A stretch of DNA of 64,000 nt from Streptomyces megasporus (GCF_000718985.1 NZ_JODL01000013.1:71988-135987), one strand, 5' to 3'; shown: positions 55,002 through 63,533, counted from the first letter of the stretch. Notes: generated by a model not told the origin, from the letters alone. Numbers and translations are program-made.

Positions 55002-55143
55002 GCCTGGGTCCTTTCGGCTGATACGTGAGGCGACTGGTGCGTGAGGCGTCCACCGGGAGACGTGTGTCCGTGCGGCGCCCGTGTGTGGGGGCGCCTGTGC
55101 GCGAGGCGGTCGACGCGGGGGTGCGGTCGTGTGGGCGGGACGG

Positions 55144-56169
55144 TCAGTTGGGGTGCAGTCCGGTGAACTCGAGACCGCGCTCCTCGGGCTCGCCGAAGCG
55201 CACGTTCATGCACTGCACCGCGTTGCCCGCGCCGCCCTTGACGAGGTTGTCCAGCGCGGCGATCACGGTGACGGTGGAGGCGCCCCGGTCCAGGGCGAAA
55301 CCGATGTCGCAGAAGTTGGAGCCGGAGAGGATCTTGGCGTCGGGAAAGCGGTGCAGGCCGCGTCGGGCGGCGACGATCCGTACGAACGGCTCGTCGGCGT
55401 AGCGGGTCCGGTAGGCGGACCGGATGGCGCGCTCGTCGACCCCGTCGGCGAGGGTCGCCCGGCTCAGCAGTTGGACGCCGCGCACCGCCTCGACACCGGT
55501 CGCCGACATCCGCACGGTGTGCCCGGTGGCCTGGGCGATCTCCGCCTCGTGCCGGTGCTTGGTCGGAGCGAACACCCTGAGGGCGCCGCTGCGTTCGGCG
55601 TGCAGGTTCTCCGCGCCCGCCTTCGCGCCGGAGCCGCTGGAACCGGTCCTCGCGTCCACCGTCACGTCGCCCGTGATGAGCCCGGCCGCGGCCAGCGGGC
55701 TCAGGGAGAGGATGCCGGCGGTGGCCATGCAGCCGGGCACGGAGATCCGGTCCGCGGTGCGCAGCGCGGCGCGGTGGTGCTCCGGGAGCCCCTGTGTGAA
55801 GGTGGGGATGAGGTCGGGGGCCTCGTGCGGGGTGCCGTAGTACTCCTCGTACACCTCGGTGTCGTGCAGCCGGAAGTCACCGGACAGGTCGATGACGACG
55901 CCCGACTTCGTCAGGAACTCCGGCATCCGACGCATGGTCTCGCGGTGCGGGGTCGCCAGGAACAGCACCTCGCAGCGGGGGAGTCGCTCCTCGGAGGAGA
56001 ACGTCAGCTTGGTGCGATGGCGCAGATTGGGATGGACTCCGTCGATCTGGCGACCCTGGAGGGTGCGTGAGGTGGCGGCGACCACGTCGACCTGGGGGTG
56101 GTTGATGAGCAGCCGCAGCAGCTCTCCGCCGATGTAGCCGGCCGCTCCCAGCACTGCTGCGCGGATCAT
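55144..56169 (-). CDS. LysW-acyl-phosphate reductase, ArgC/LysY-like
   Basis: A 341-residue NADPH-dependent semialdehyde dehydrogenase; ATG 56169 lies in an ATGA overlap with LysX. The NADP motif is AVLGAAGYIGGELLRLL, the catalytic Cys is in ISVPGCMATAGILSLSPL, and GSSGSGAKAGAENLH and APTKHRHEAEI complete the active site. By context it reduces the gamma-phosphate of glutamate bound to LysW, giving LysW-glutamate semialdehyde. It could also serve arginine synthesis, but adjacency to LysW and LysX makes a carrier-linked role far more likely. Confidence 0.9.
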   Translation of the reverse strand: MIRAAVLGAAGYIGGELLRLLINHPQVDVVAATSRTLQGRQIDGVHPNLRHRTKLTFSSEERLPRCEVLFLATPHRETMRRMPEFLTKSGVVIDLSGDFRLHDTEVYEEYYGTPHEAPDLIPTFTQGLPEHHRAALRTADRISVPGCMATAGILSLSPLAAAGLITGDVTVDARTGSSGSGAKAGAENLHAERSGALRVFAPTKHRHEAEIAQATGHTVRMSATGVEAVRGVQLLSRATLADGVDERAIRSAYRTRYADEPFVRIVAARRGLHRFPDAKILSGSNFCDIGFALDRGASTVTVIAALDNLVKGGAGNAVQCMNVRFGEPEERGLEFTGLHPN

Positions 56170-57035
56170 GACTCTGCCTCTGCCTTCTCTGACATGAGTG
56201 CGGCGATGGTCTCCGCCACATCGAGGTGGGTTCCGTATGTCGACTGCAGGCCCCGGAACTCGACCCGGTCGTTGACCTCCAGGACGGTGAGCCGGCCGTC
56301 CGGCTCCTCCAGGAGGTCCACCCCCGCGACACACGCGCCGACGGTGTCCGCCGCCGCCACCGCGAGGGTGGTGAGGTCCGCCTCGAGCGGGCAGCGTTCG
56401 CTGATCGCGCCGCGGGCCACGTTGGTGCGCCAGTCCTCGCTCCTGCGATACGTCGCCCCGACCGCCCGGCCGCCCACCACGAGGACCCGGATGTCCCGGT
56501 CCGCCTTGGCGATCTCGCGCTGGACGTAGACGATGTGCGACTGCGGGGAGGGCAGGGCGGCGAGGTGTTCCAGGACGGCCTCGCCCATCGCGCGGTCGGT
56601 GACTCGGGTCACCAGACGGCCCCAGGACCCGACCAGGGGCTTGATCACCGCGGGATAGCCCAGGTCCTCCAGAGCCTCGAGGGCCGCGTCCGGGGTCAGG
56701 GCGAGAATAGTCTCGGGAGTGGGCAGACCCCGGGCGACCAGGGCCGCCGAGGTCTGCCACTTGTCCCCGCAGACGGCCGTGGCGGCAGCGCTGTTGAGCA
56801 CCGTCACGCCCGCCGATTCCAGCGCCGAAGCCGCGTACAGGGCACGGTAGTGGCCCACTTCGCGGTTGAGCACGGTCTGCGGGCCGTTCCAGGACGTACC
56901 GGCCTGGACGGACAGAGCGCGAGGGTCGATCTGTTCGCATGCGACGCCGCGCCTCTCCAGCGCGGTCAGGATGTTCTTCTCCTCGAACCGGACCCGGGAG
57001 GCGAGGACACCGATTCGCGCTGCCGCAGAGCTCAT
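56166..57035 (-). CDS. lysX: LysX-type LysW:glutamate (or amino acid) ligase, ATP-grasp/RimK family
   Basis: A 289-residue ATP-grasp enzyme. Visible motifs are GDKWQTSAALVARGLPTPET, YPAVIKPLVGSWGRLV (ATP-binding Lys), YVQREIAKADRDIRVLVVGG, and the Mg2+ site ending LEVNDRVEFRGLQSTYG. The EVN-x-x-x-EF context fits LysX of the alpha-aminoadipate/LysW system. It joins the alpha-amino group of an amino acid to the C-terminal Glu of LysW. It is 39 bases downstream of LysW. Whether the substrate is glutamate or aminoadipate is not certain; transketolase and sulfotransferase nearby favour glutamate. Confidence 0.9.
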   Translation of the reverse strand: MSSAAARIGVLASRVRFEEKNILTALERRGVACEQIDPRALSVQAGTSWNGPQTVLNREVGHYRALYAASALESAGVTVLNSAAATAVCGDKWQTSAALVARGLPTPETILALTPDAALEALEDLGYPAVIKPLVGSWGRLVTRVTDRAMGEAVLEHLAALPSPQSHIVYVQREIAKADRDIRVLVVGGRAVGATYRRSEDWRTNVARGAISERCPLEADLTTLAVAAADTVGACVAGVDLLEEPDGRLTVLEVNDRVEFRGLQSTYGTHLDVAETIAALMSEKAEAES

Positions 57036-57074
57036 CAGGGGAATCTCCTTCTCGTCGTGGTGGACGGCCCTGTG

Positions 57075-57257
57075 CTACTCGCCCCAGTCCTCCTCGACCT
57101 CGGGGGCGAGGAGAAGACGCGGCGGCTGAACGGACTCGATTTCGAGTTCCAGGCGGCATTCCGGGCACTCGACTATTTCGCTGACCCGGGCATCCGTTCC
57201 CAGGGGCACCGCGGCGTCGCACTCGGGGCACTCGGGGGCGATCAAGGTTTCCTGCAT
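57075..57257 (-). CDS. lysW: LysW-type amino-group carrier protein
   Basis: A 60-residue acidic protein; ATG 57257 has GAGGAG upstream. Two CxxC pairs (PECPECDAAV and VECPECRLEL) bind zinc. The chain ends in EDWGE, the signature of amino-group carrier proteins, whose last Glu gamma-carboxylate holds the substrate amino group during synthesis. This protects the amine, stops cyclisation of the semialdehyde and presents a charged handle to every pathway enzyme. It is the first gene of the leftward operon (LysW, LysX, ArgC-like, transketolase, ligase, dehydrogenase). A primary lysine role is not expected because Streptomyces make lysine by the diaminopimelate route. Confidence 0.95.
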   Translation of the reverse strand: MQETLIAPECPECDAAVPLGTDARVSEIVECPECRLELEIESVQPPRLLLAPEVEEDWGE

Positions 57258-57423
57258 GACGACTCCTCGATTCTTGTGGCTGGTTGGTGAATCGGGAATT
57301 ACTGTAGTTCGGTATTTCCTGAATTTCGGCCGGCTCGAATGAACGATCTGCATCGGAACCGCGACGGATGCTTATGGGGCACGAGCGGCGGGGGCGCGGG
57401 GAACGCCGGCGAACGTGGGTCCG

Positions 57424-58473
57424 TCAGGCGGCGGCAGCCGCGAGGACGGGGGTGTGGGAGGTGGGCGCGCCGGCCGGATCCCCGCTCGCCTCCCCGGCCT
57501 CCGCCTTGGCGTCGGCCCGGGCCTTGGCGCTGGTCTCCGCCTTGGCCGTCGCCCCGGTCCCGACCTTGGCCTCGGTCCCGGTCTTGGCCCCGGCGTCGGA
57601 CGAGCTGAGCGGGTAGCCCTGGAGGGCCTGGCGGAACGCCTTCTCCGCGATGCCGGCGAAGGCTTCCGGTACGGCCCCGGGGGCCAGCGCCATCGTCACC
57701 GGCAGCGGCTCGGGCGGTTCCGGAAGCCCGGGACGCACCGATGGGGTCAGCCCCCACAGCTCGTCCCCGTTGGCGACCAGGCAGGTCATACCGAGCCCCG
57801 CCTTGGCGGCCGACCGCAGCCCGATCAGTTCGCTGCTCTCGTACGCGACCCGCCACGCGATGCCCGAGGCGTCGAGGACTTCGCCGACCTGCCCGCGCAG
57901 CGTGCAGGGCTCGGGGAAGAGTGCCAGCGGCAGGGCGTCCCGCTCTCCGTGGGCCGGCCGCCCGAACCAGGCCATGCGCATCCTGCCCAGTTCCCTGCTG
58001 TCCGTGCCCGGTCCGAGCGGATCGGCCTGGAGCAGCAGCGCCGCGTCGAGCTGGCCGCTGGTCAACTGTGCCGCCAGCTCCTCACTCGTCCCGGTCCTGA
58101 CGCCCAACTGGGCCTGGGGCATGCCCCGGTTGAGCAGCCGGAGAAACTCGGGCAGCACCTCCGCGAGCTGGCTCACCACGCCGATCGAGAGCATGATGTG
58201 GCCGGCCTGCGGGATGAAGCGGCCGACCGCCTCGTCGTTGAGCGCCACCATGCGGCGGGCGTACCTCAGGAGCTCCTCCCCCCGGGGGCTGAGCCGCAGG
58301 GTGCGTCTGGTGGAGGCGAACACCGGGCTTCTGATGAGGCCGCTCAGTTGGCGTATCTGCTGGCTGACCGCGGGCTGGGTGATGTGCAGGGACTCCGCCG
58401 CCCTCCGGAAGCCGCCGAGTTCGACCACGGCCACCAGAGTCCTCAGCCTGTTGATCTGCAGGTCGTAATGCAT
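57424..58473 (-). CDS. LysR-family regulator with a Lys/Ala-rich C-terminal tail
   Basis: A 349-residue LysR regulator, about 50 residues longer than normal. The helix-turn-helix is LRTLVAVVELGGFRRAAESLHITQPAVSQQIRQL. The effector domain covers about 90-290. The last 56 residues (294-349) form a low-complexity tail with repeated AK/EAK/GTE units (AKTGTEAKVGTG, then AKAETSAKARADAKAEAGEA), resembling the disordered basic tails of actinobacterial histone-like proteins. It lies between the two divergent operons of the carrier-protein pathway and is 166 bases upstream of LysW, so it probably controls both. The effector is unknown. Confidence 0.88.
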   Translation of the reverse strand: MHYDLQINRLRTLVAVVELGGFRRAAESLHITQPAVSQQIRQLSGLIRSPVFASTRRTLRLSPRGEELLRYARRMVALNDEAVGRFIPQAGHIMLSIGVVSQLAEVLPEFLRLLNRGMPQAQLGVRTGTSEELAAQLTSGQLDAALLLQADPLGPGTDSRELGRMRMAWFGRPAHGERDALPLALFPEPCTLRGQVGEVLDASGIAWRVAYESSELIGLRSAAKAGLGMTCLVANGDELWGLTPSVRPGLPEPPEPLPVTMALAPGAVPEAFAGIAEKAFRQALQGYPLSSSDAGAKTGTEAKVGTGATAKAETSAKARADAKAEAGEASGDPAGAPTSHTPVLAAAAA

Positions 58474-58732
58474 TTCCCCCCCGTAGCGTCGATGGACTTT
58501 CTGCGAAGTCTTCGGTCAAGGCTAGGGGCGGCGGTTTCGCCGTGCCATGGATGTGGTCACGGACCGGATGTGACATCTTCATGGGGGCGGTGTGAAGCGC
58601 TCAAGAAGGGAGGATCACCTCGTTTTATTCGAACCATAAACACAAGTCATCGGTTCTCTCCCCTCGATATTCCCCGAGTGTCTAATGTGAATGCCTCGAA
58701 GAACATTTCACCGAAACCTGGGGGAGAGCATC
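58474..58732. promoter_or_regulatory. Divergent promoter region between LysR and the encapsulin operon
   Basis: This 259-base non-coding gap holds the palindrome CGAAG-T-CTTCG (58504-58514) close to the LysR start, and a lower-GC stretch at 58622-58695 likely to carry the rightward promoter. ATCGGTTC and CTCGAT near 58638-58660 could be a LysR-type partial dyad. No exact -35/-10 can be called. Confidence 0.45.
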
Positions 58733-59626
58733 ATGCCGGCAGCCACCGCCGATTCCGCAGTGCAGCAGGGAGTCCGGATACAGTTGACCGACCCGACCCT
58801 GGCCACCCGCAGCCCCGGCGAGGAGTTCGCCTGGTCGGTGCGCGCCACCGGCCCGGACCAGGACCACGTGGTGCCATTCCGCGCCCATCTCCCCGCTGTC
58901 TTCCCACTGTTCGCGACCCGGCCGCGCTACGCCGTCCGCCATCTGCTGAAGACCGCGTCGGTCACCGACGCACCGGTGACCTTCGTGCACGAGCCGCCGG
59001 CCGCCCCGCCGGCCGCCGCCGGAACCTCTTACCGGGCCACCCCCGAGGGCGCTTTCGTCCCCCGACTGGAGCAGGCCGAACTCACCGACCTGACCGTGCG
59101 CGTGCCGCTGCCCGCCGGCCTCCTCGACCAGCCGGCGCTGCTCGCCTCCTTCATCGACTATCGCGTGCTGGTCCGCCTGTCCGTGGTGGAGAACGAGACG
59201 CTGCTGCACGGCAGCGCGGACAGAGCGGTCAGCGGCCTGCTGAACCTTCCGGAGATCCGCCGCGGCCGGCTCGGCGAGGACGTCCACGCCTCCGTCACCG
59301 AGGCCGCCGCCGAGGTCGAGGAGACGGGCGGTTCCTGCGACGGAATCGTCGTACACCCCTTCACGTACTGGGAGCTGGTGCGGGCCGGCGTGCTCGGGCA
59401 GTTGGGCGCGGCCGGCATCACCGTCTCGCGCACCCGCATGATCCCGCGCGGCCAGGTTCTGCTCGGCGACTTCCGGGCCGCCGTCACCCTGCTCGTCCCG
59501 GGCGTGGCCTCGCTGGCGCTGCGCCGCGGCGCGGGCCCGGACGGTTCCGACGCCATCGAGGCGAGCAGCCGGATCGGCCTCGCCGTCCACCTGCCTCAAC
59601 ACTTCCTGCTGCTGACGCGCGACTGA
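58733..59626 (+). CDS. HK97-fold encapsulin-like shell protein (family 3-type natural-product encapsulin)
   Basis: A 297-residue protein; ATG 58733 has GGGGAGAG upstream. It reads like an HK97 major capsid protein: an N-arm and E-loop region with FPLFATRPRYAVRHLL and TFVHEPP, a Gly/Ala-rich turn then EGAFVPRLEQAELTDLTVRVPL, a long spine helix LLASFIDYRVLVRLSVVENETLLHGSADRAVSGLLN, a peripheral domain with GIVVHPFTYWELV and a final strand set with RMIPRGQVLLGDFRAAVTLLV. ENETLLHGS matches the capsid pattern before the glycine turn. No protease, portal or other phage gene is near. It heads the operon with sulfotransferase, SDR and LysZK. Such shell proteins are known from natural product clusters, where the cargo is not established; here it may enclose the sulfate/aziridine steps. 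Confidence 0.85.
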   Translation: MPAATADSAVQQGVRIQLTDPTLATRSPGEEFAWSVRATGPDQDHVVPFRAHLPAVFPLFATRPRYAVRHLLKTASVTDAPVTFVHEPPAAPPAAAGTSYRATPEGAFVPRLEQAELTDLTVRVPLPAGLLDQPALLASFIDYRVLVRLSVVENETLLHGSADRAVSGLLNLPEIRRGRLGEDVHASVTEAAAEVEETGGSCDGIVVHPFTYWELVRAGVLGQLGAAGITVSRTRMIPRGQVLLGDFRAAVTLLVPGVASLALRRGAGPDGSDAIEASSRIGLAVHLPQHFLLLTRD

Positions 59627-59751
59627 CGCGCGGCCGGCCCGGCCGATCCGGGACCGACTCACGGAACAGTCCTGGGAGCACCCCGCGGAACAGCCCGGAA
59701 CCGAGCCGTCATGGACCGCGACGGCAGTACCAAGAAGGGACCACGACCACC

Positions 59752-60774
59752 ATGACAGGCCCCTCCCCACGCGTCCTGTACATCACCGGATGGATGCGCA
59801 GCGGCAGCACCCTGCTGGGCAATGTCCTCAACGAGATCCACGGCGTCCGCCACGTCGGAGAGCAGTACTACCTCTGGCGCAACGGCGTCCTGGGCGCCGG
59901 CACCAACTCCAGTTGCGGCTGCGGACTGCCGGTCGCGGGGTGCCCGCTCTGGGCAGCCGTTCTCGCGGCGCTGCCCGAGGGGGCCACCGAGGCCGTCGCG
60001 CACCGGATGACCACCCTCCAACAGGCACTGCTGCGCACTCGGCACACCCCGGCGCGGCTCGCCGAGGCCCGGGGTGAGCGACCCACCGCCCCCGGTGTGA
60101 CCGAACTTCTCGACCACTCGGCAGCCGTCTACCGGCAGGTGGCCGCCCACGGCGGTGACCGTCTGATCGTGGACGGCTCGAAGTACCCGGCGGAGGCGGC
60201 CGCCCTCCTCGGCCGCACCGACGTGGACGTACGGGTGCTGCACATCGTGCGGGATCCGCGGGCCACCGCTCTGTCCTACCGCGGCGCCAAGGACTACATC
60301 GACCCCATGTCCCCGGCCCGCAGCAGCGGGTACTGGACCACCTTCAACCTCGCCTCCGAACTGGTCGGCCGGACGGCGGGCACACGCTATCTGAGAATCC
60401 GCCACGAGGACTTGGCGCGCAGCCCGCGGGAGGTGACGACCCGGGTCCTGCGCTTCGCGGGCCTCGACGACGACTCTCCGGTGGACGCGTCCGGCCGGAT
60501 CCGGCTCGGCGCCAACCACACCGTCACCGGAAACCCGGACCGGCTGCGCCGAGGCGTCACCGAGATTCGCCCCGACGAGCGCTGGCGCACCGCACTGACC
60601 GGCACGGACATCGCCGCTGCCACGGCGGCTGCCGCACCTCTGCTGGCCCGCTACGGCTACCCGCTGGTCTTCACCCGCCCCTCCCGGGCGGCGGACTCCG
60701 TCCGTACCTCGCGGCCGACCGGCCGGCCGGTGTCGCGGACCTCCGGGCCGCCCGCGCGAGGTGAGGCGTCGTGA
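59752..60774 (+). CDS. PAPS-dependent sulfotransferase
   Basis: A 340-residue enzyme from ATG 59752, the first in-frame ATG after the shell protein. The 5'-phosphosulfate loop is YITGWMRSGSTLLGNVL and the 3'-phosphate site is VLHIVRDPRATALSYRG. A Cys-rich stretch SSCGCGLPVAGCPLW lies near residue 55 and is typical of the branch found with carrier-protein clusters. It moves sulfate from PAPS to a hydroxyl. In aziridine-forming pathways the sulfate ester then leaves as the amine attacks, so the role here is activation, not decoration. It overlaps the SDR by four bases, and PAPS supply is ensured by the APS kinase at the right edge. Confidence 0.92.
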   Translation: MTGPSPRVLYITGWMRSGSTLLGNVLNEIHGVRHVGEQYYLWRNGVLGAGTNSSCGCGLPVAGCPLWAAVLAALPEGATEAVAHRMTTLQQALLRTRHTPARLAEARGERPTAPGVTELLDHSAAVYRQVAAHGGDRLIVDGSKYPAEAAALLGRTDVDVRVLHIVRDPRATALSYRGAKDYIDPMSPARSSGYWTTFNLASELVGRTAGTRYLRIRHEDLARSPREVTTRVLRFAGLDDDSPVDASGRIRLGANHTVTGNPDRLRRGVTEIRPDERWRTALTGTDIAAATAAAAPLLARYGYPLVFTRPSRAADSVRTSRPTGRPVSRTSGPPARGEAS

Positions 60775-61541
60775 ACCTGGGTCTTGCCGGACGGGCCGCC
60801 CTGGTCGCGGCCTCCAGCAGCGGAATCGGCCTCGCCGTGTCCCGTGTGCTGGCCTCGGAGGGCGCCGACGTGTCTCTCTGCGGCCGGGATCGCGAGCGGC
60901 TGGCCCGCGCCCACCAGGAGGTCGACGCCTGCGGTACGGGTCGCGTGCTGAGCACCGTGGTGGACCTCCGTGACGAGGTTGCCGCCGCCGCCTGGGTGCG
61001 GCACACCGCCGAGGAGTTCGGTGGACTGCACGTGGTGGTCACCAACTCCGGCGGGGTGCCCTTCGGCCCCGTGGAGGACTTCGACGTCGCCGAGTACCGG
61101 GAGGCGGTGAACGGCAACCTGCTGCCCCACGTGTCGCTGTCGCTGGCCGCCGCCCCCTACCTGAGGGAGGCCGGCTGGGGCCGGATCGTCATGATCACCT
61201 CTGAGTCGGTGAGGCAGCCCCATCCGGGCAGCGGACTGTCCTCGGTGGCCCGGCTCGGTGTCCTCGGTTTCGCCAAGGGCCTCGTCCACGCCTTCGGCTC
61301 GGCCGGAGTGACCGTGAACGTGCTGGCACCCGGCTTCCACCGCACGCCGATCCTCGACGTGCAGTACGGGGAGGAGGTCGAGGAGCGCCTCGCCGAGGTG
61401 GCTGCCGGGATCCCGCTGGGCCGGATCGGCCGGGCCGAGGACCTGGGTGCCCTGGTGGCCTTCCTCGCCAGTGAACAGGCCGCCTTCGTCACCGGCAGCG
61501 TGCTGGTCGCGGACGGTGGCAACACCCGCGGCGTCGGCTGA
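60771..61541 (+). CDS. Atypical SDR lacking the catalytic Tyr and Lys
   Basis: A 256-residue SDR-fold protein in a GTGA overlap with the sulfotransferase. The cofactor motif is changed to ALVAASSSGIGLAVS, and the structural NAG is NSG in VVTNSGGVP. Aligned to FabG-like SDRs the active-site YxxxK falls on SSVAR in PGSGLSSVARLGVLGFA, so Tyr is Ser and Lys is Arg; the catalytic Ser in MITSESV remains. It belongs with the divergent BKR-like SDR group without a full tetrad. It may still act as an isomerase, dehydratase or binding protein in the sulfate-to-aziridine stage; oxidation or reduction is doubtful. Confidence 0.85.
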   Translation: MNLGLAGRAALVAASSSGIGLAVSRVLASEGADVSLCGRDRERLARAHQEVDACGTGRVLSTVVDLRDEVAAAAWVRHTAEEFGGLHVVVTNSGGVPFGPVEDFDVAEYREAVNGNLLPHVSLSLAAAPYLREAGWGRIVMITSESVRQPHPGSGLSSVARLGVLGFAKGLVHAFGSAGVTVNVLAPGFHRTPILDVQYGEEVEERLAEVAAGIPLGRIGRAEDLGALVAFLASEQAAFVTGSVLVADGGNTRGVG

Positions 61542-61676
61542 CATCCGTCTGTGTACCCGTGGCTCGCCCACGCGCCGGTCGCCGCCTCGTCGCCGGTCCG
61601 TCCTCCCGCGGTCGCTCCGCCTGCGCGCCGCCATCACACGATCCGCCCGCCGCCACCAGCCGAAGGAGTTCTGTAC

Positions 61677-63533
61677 ATGACAACCCTGGGGGAAGTCGCC
61701 GGCTCACGCGAGGCCGCGCTCTACGTGGTCAAGCTGGGCAGCGCCACTCTGCTCCACAGTCGGATCTTCGACGAACTGCTCGAACTCAGCCGGCGCGGCG
61801 CGCGGCTGCTCGTCATCGCCGGGGGAGCGGCCGGTATCGCCGAGCACTACCGGCGTACCGGCCGCGAGATCCGCACCCTGGTCTCCCAAAAAGGTGACGA
61901 GGTCCGCTACTGCCCGCCGCAGGAGATGCCGCACATCGTCGCCGCGTACGAGGAGGTCACCCTGCCCTTGGTGGAGGAGGAGCTGACGCGGCGCGGACTG
62001 TCCGTCTTCGCGGCGGTCGCCCGCACCGGCGCGCTCGTCAAGGCCACCGTCAACGGCCCGCTCCGGGTGCGGGAGGAGGGAAGGACCCGGCTGATCCGCG
62101 ACCACCGTGCGGGCACCATCAGCTCCGTGGACGTCCTCCGGCTCACCGGTCTGCTCTCCACCTTCAACGTCGTCTGCCTCTCGCCGCCGGTCGCCGACGC
62201 CGAAGGCGGTACGGCACTGAACGTGGACGCCGACGTGCTCGCCGCCGAAACCGCCTTGGCCCTGGACGCCGACCATCTGCGGCTGGTCACAGGCACCGCC
62301 GGACTGCTCACCGACCCGGCCGACCCCGCCAGCGGCCTGCGCCACCTCACCGAGGGCGAGGGCCGGCGCTACGCCAAGGGCCGGATGCGTCAGAAGGTCA
62401 GGGCGGCCGAGATCGGCCTGAAGGGCACCTCGGACACGGCGATCACCGGTCCGCACACACTGTCCACGGCGAGCGCCACCTGGTTCTGGCGGGCCCCCGC
62501 CCCCGTCCCCGACCTCGACCTGCTCTCCCGCACGGTGGAGCTGTCCTCCGTCTCCCGTGACGAGCGCGAGATCGCCGAATTCCTCGCCGACTGGTGCGAG
62601 GAGAACGGCGTCAAGGCCGAGATCGACGCCGCCGGCAACCTGGTCGCCACCAAGGGGGCAGGCCCTCGGCGGCTGCTGATGCTCGGTCACCTGGACACCG
62701 TTCCGCACCGCTGGCCGGTCCGCTGGGACGGCGAGGTGCTCTCCGGGCGCGGCTCGGTCGACGCCAAGGGGAGTCTGGTCACGTACCTGCAGACGCTGGC
62801 CGCGTTCGACCCGCCCGAGGGGGTCGAGGTGCGGGTGGTCGGTGCGGTGGAGGAGGAGATCACCGGCGCCGGTGCCTTCCATGTGCGCGATGCCTATCCG
62901 GCCGACGCGGTGATCGTGGGCGAGCCCAGCGGCGCAGAGGCCCTCACCCTCGGTTACTACGGCCTGGTCAAGGTCCGTTTCAGCGTACGGGAGCCCACCG
63001 GGCACACGGCCGGCGAAGGTGTCCGCACCGCGGGCGACCGGATGGTCGAGGTGCTCTCGGGGGTTCCGGACGCGGTGGCTCGACTGCATCGGGACGCGCT
63101 GACCGCCGTCCTCGGCGTGCGGGCGCTCAACCGGGGGGACGTCCAGGTCGGCGAGGCCGTGGTCGACGTCCGCGTACCGCCGGGTCTGGACGTGGACGAG
63201 ACCGTGGCCGCGCTGCGGTCTCTTGCCGTCGAGCCGGTCCGGTTCGACGTCCTGCGGGCCACTCCCGGAGTGATCACCGGACGCACCGGTTCGCTCGTCA
63301 AGGCATTCCAACGGGCCTTCGGGACCGAGGGAGTGAAGCCCCGGTACCTGATGAAGAAGGGCAGCAGTGACATGAACACGCTTGCCACCACCTGGCACGG
63401 CGTCCCCATGGTCGCCTACGGCCCCGGTGACGCGAGTCTCGACCACACCTCCGACGAACACCTGCACGCGGACGAGTTCCGGCGGGCGCGGCGCCTGCTG
63501 GCCGCCGCGGTCCGAGAATGGAGCTTGATGTGA
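61677..63533 (+). CDS. Fused LysZ (LysW-aminoacyl kinase) and LysK (M20 carrier-releasing peptidase)
   Basis: A 618-residue fusion; ATG 61677 has GAAGGAG upstream. Residues 1-275 are an amino acid kinase: YVVKLGSATLL, LLVIAGGAAGIAEHY, a substrate loop with GPLRVREEGRTRLIRDHRAGTISS, LNVDADVLAAETALALDAD and the ATP-site YAKGRMRQKVRAAEIGLKG. Residues 285-618 are an M20 zinc hydrolase: LMLGHLDTVPHRW, GRGSVDAKGSL, VVGAVEEEITGAG, IVGEPSGAEAL, DHTSDEHLHADE. LysZ phosphorylates the LysW-bound glutamate side chain; LysK cuts the finished amino acid from LysW. In lysine pathways these are separate genes. Fusing the first and last carrier enzymes is unusual. Confidence 0.9.
   Translation: MTTLGEVAGSREAALYVVKLGSATLLHSRIFDELLELSRRGARLLVIAGGAAGIAEHYRRTGREIRTLVSQKGDEVRYCPPQEMPHIVAAYEEVTLPLVEEELTRRGLSVFAAVARTGALVKATVNGPLRVREEGRTRLIRDHRAGTISSVDVLRLTGLLSTFNVVCLSPPVADAEGGTALNVDADVLAAETALALDADHLRLVTGTAGLLTDPADPASGLRHLTEGEGRRYAKGRMRQKVRAAEIGLKGTSDTAITGPHTLSTASATWFWRAPAPVPDLDLLSRTVELSSVSRDEREIAEFLADWCEENGVKAEIDAAGNLVATKGAGPRRLLMLGHLDTVPHRWPVRWDGEVLSGRGSVDAKGSLVTYLQTLAAFDPPEGVEVRVVGAVEEEITGAGAFHVRDAYPADAVIVGEPSGAEALTLGYYGLVKVRFSVREPTGHTAGEGVRTAGDRMVEVLSGVPDAVARLHRDALTAVLGVRALNRGDVQVGEAVVDVRVPPGLDVDETVAALRSLAVEPVRFDVLRATPGVITGRTGSLVKAFQRAFGTEGVKPRYLMKKGSSDMNTLATTWHGVPMVAYGPGDASLDHTSDEHLHADEFRRARRLLAAAVREWSLM

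Noticed and set aside
55144..57257. Primary lysine or arginine synthesis as role of the LysW/LysX/ArgC-like genes
   Set aside because: Streptomyces use diaminopimelate for lysine and acetylated intermediates for arginine; the transketolase, sulfotransferase and acyl ligase in the same operons point to secondary metabolism.
58733..59626. Prophage remnant as explanation for the capsid-like protein
   Set aside because: No portal, protease, terminase, tail or integrase gene is nearby, and the gene sits at the head of a biosynthetic operon with normal composition.
57415..59751. Plus-strand extension upstream of the sulfotransferase
   Set aside because: It runs antisense to LysR and overlaps the shell protein; the sulfotransferase motif starts right after ATG 59752.
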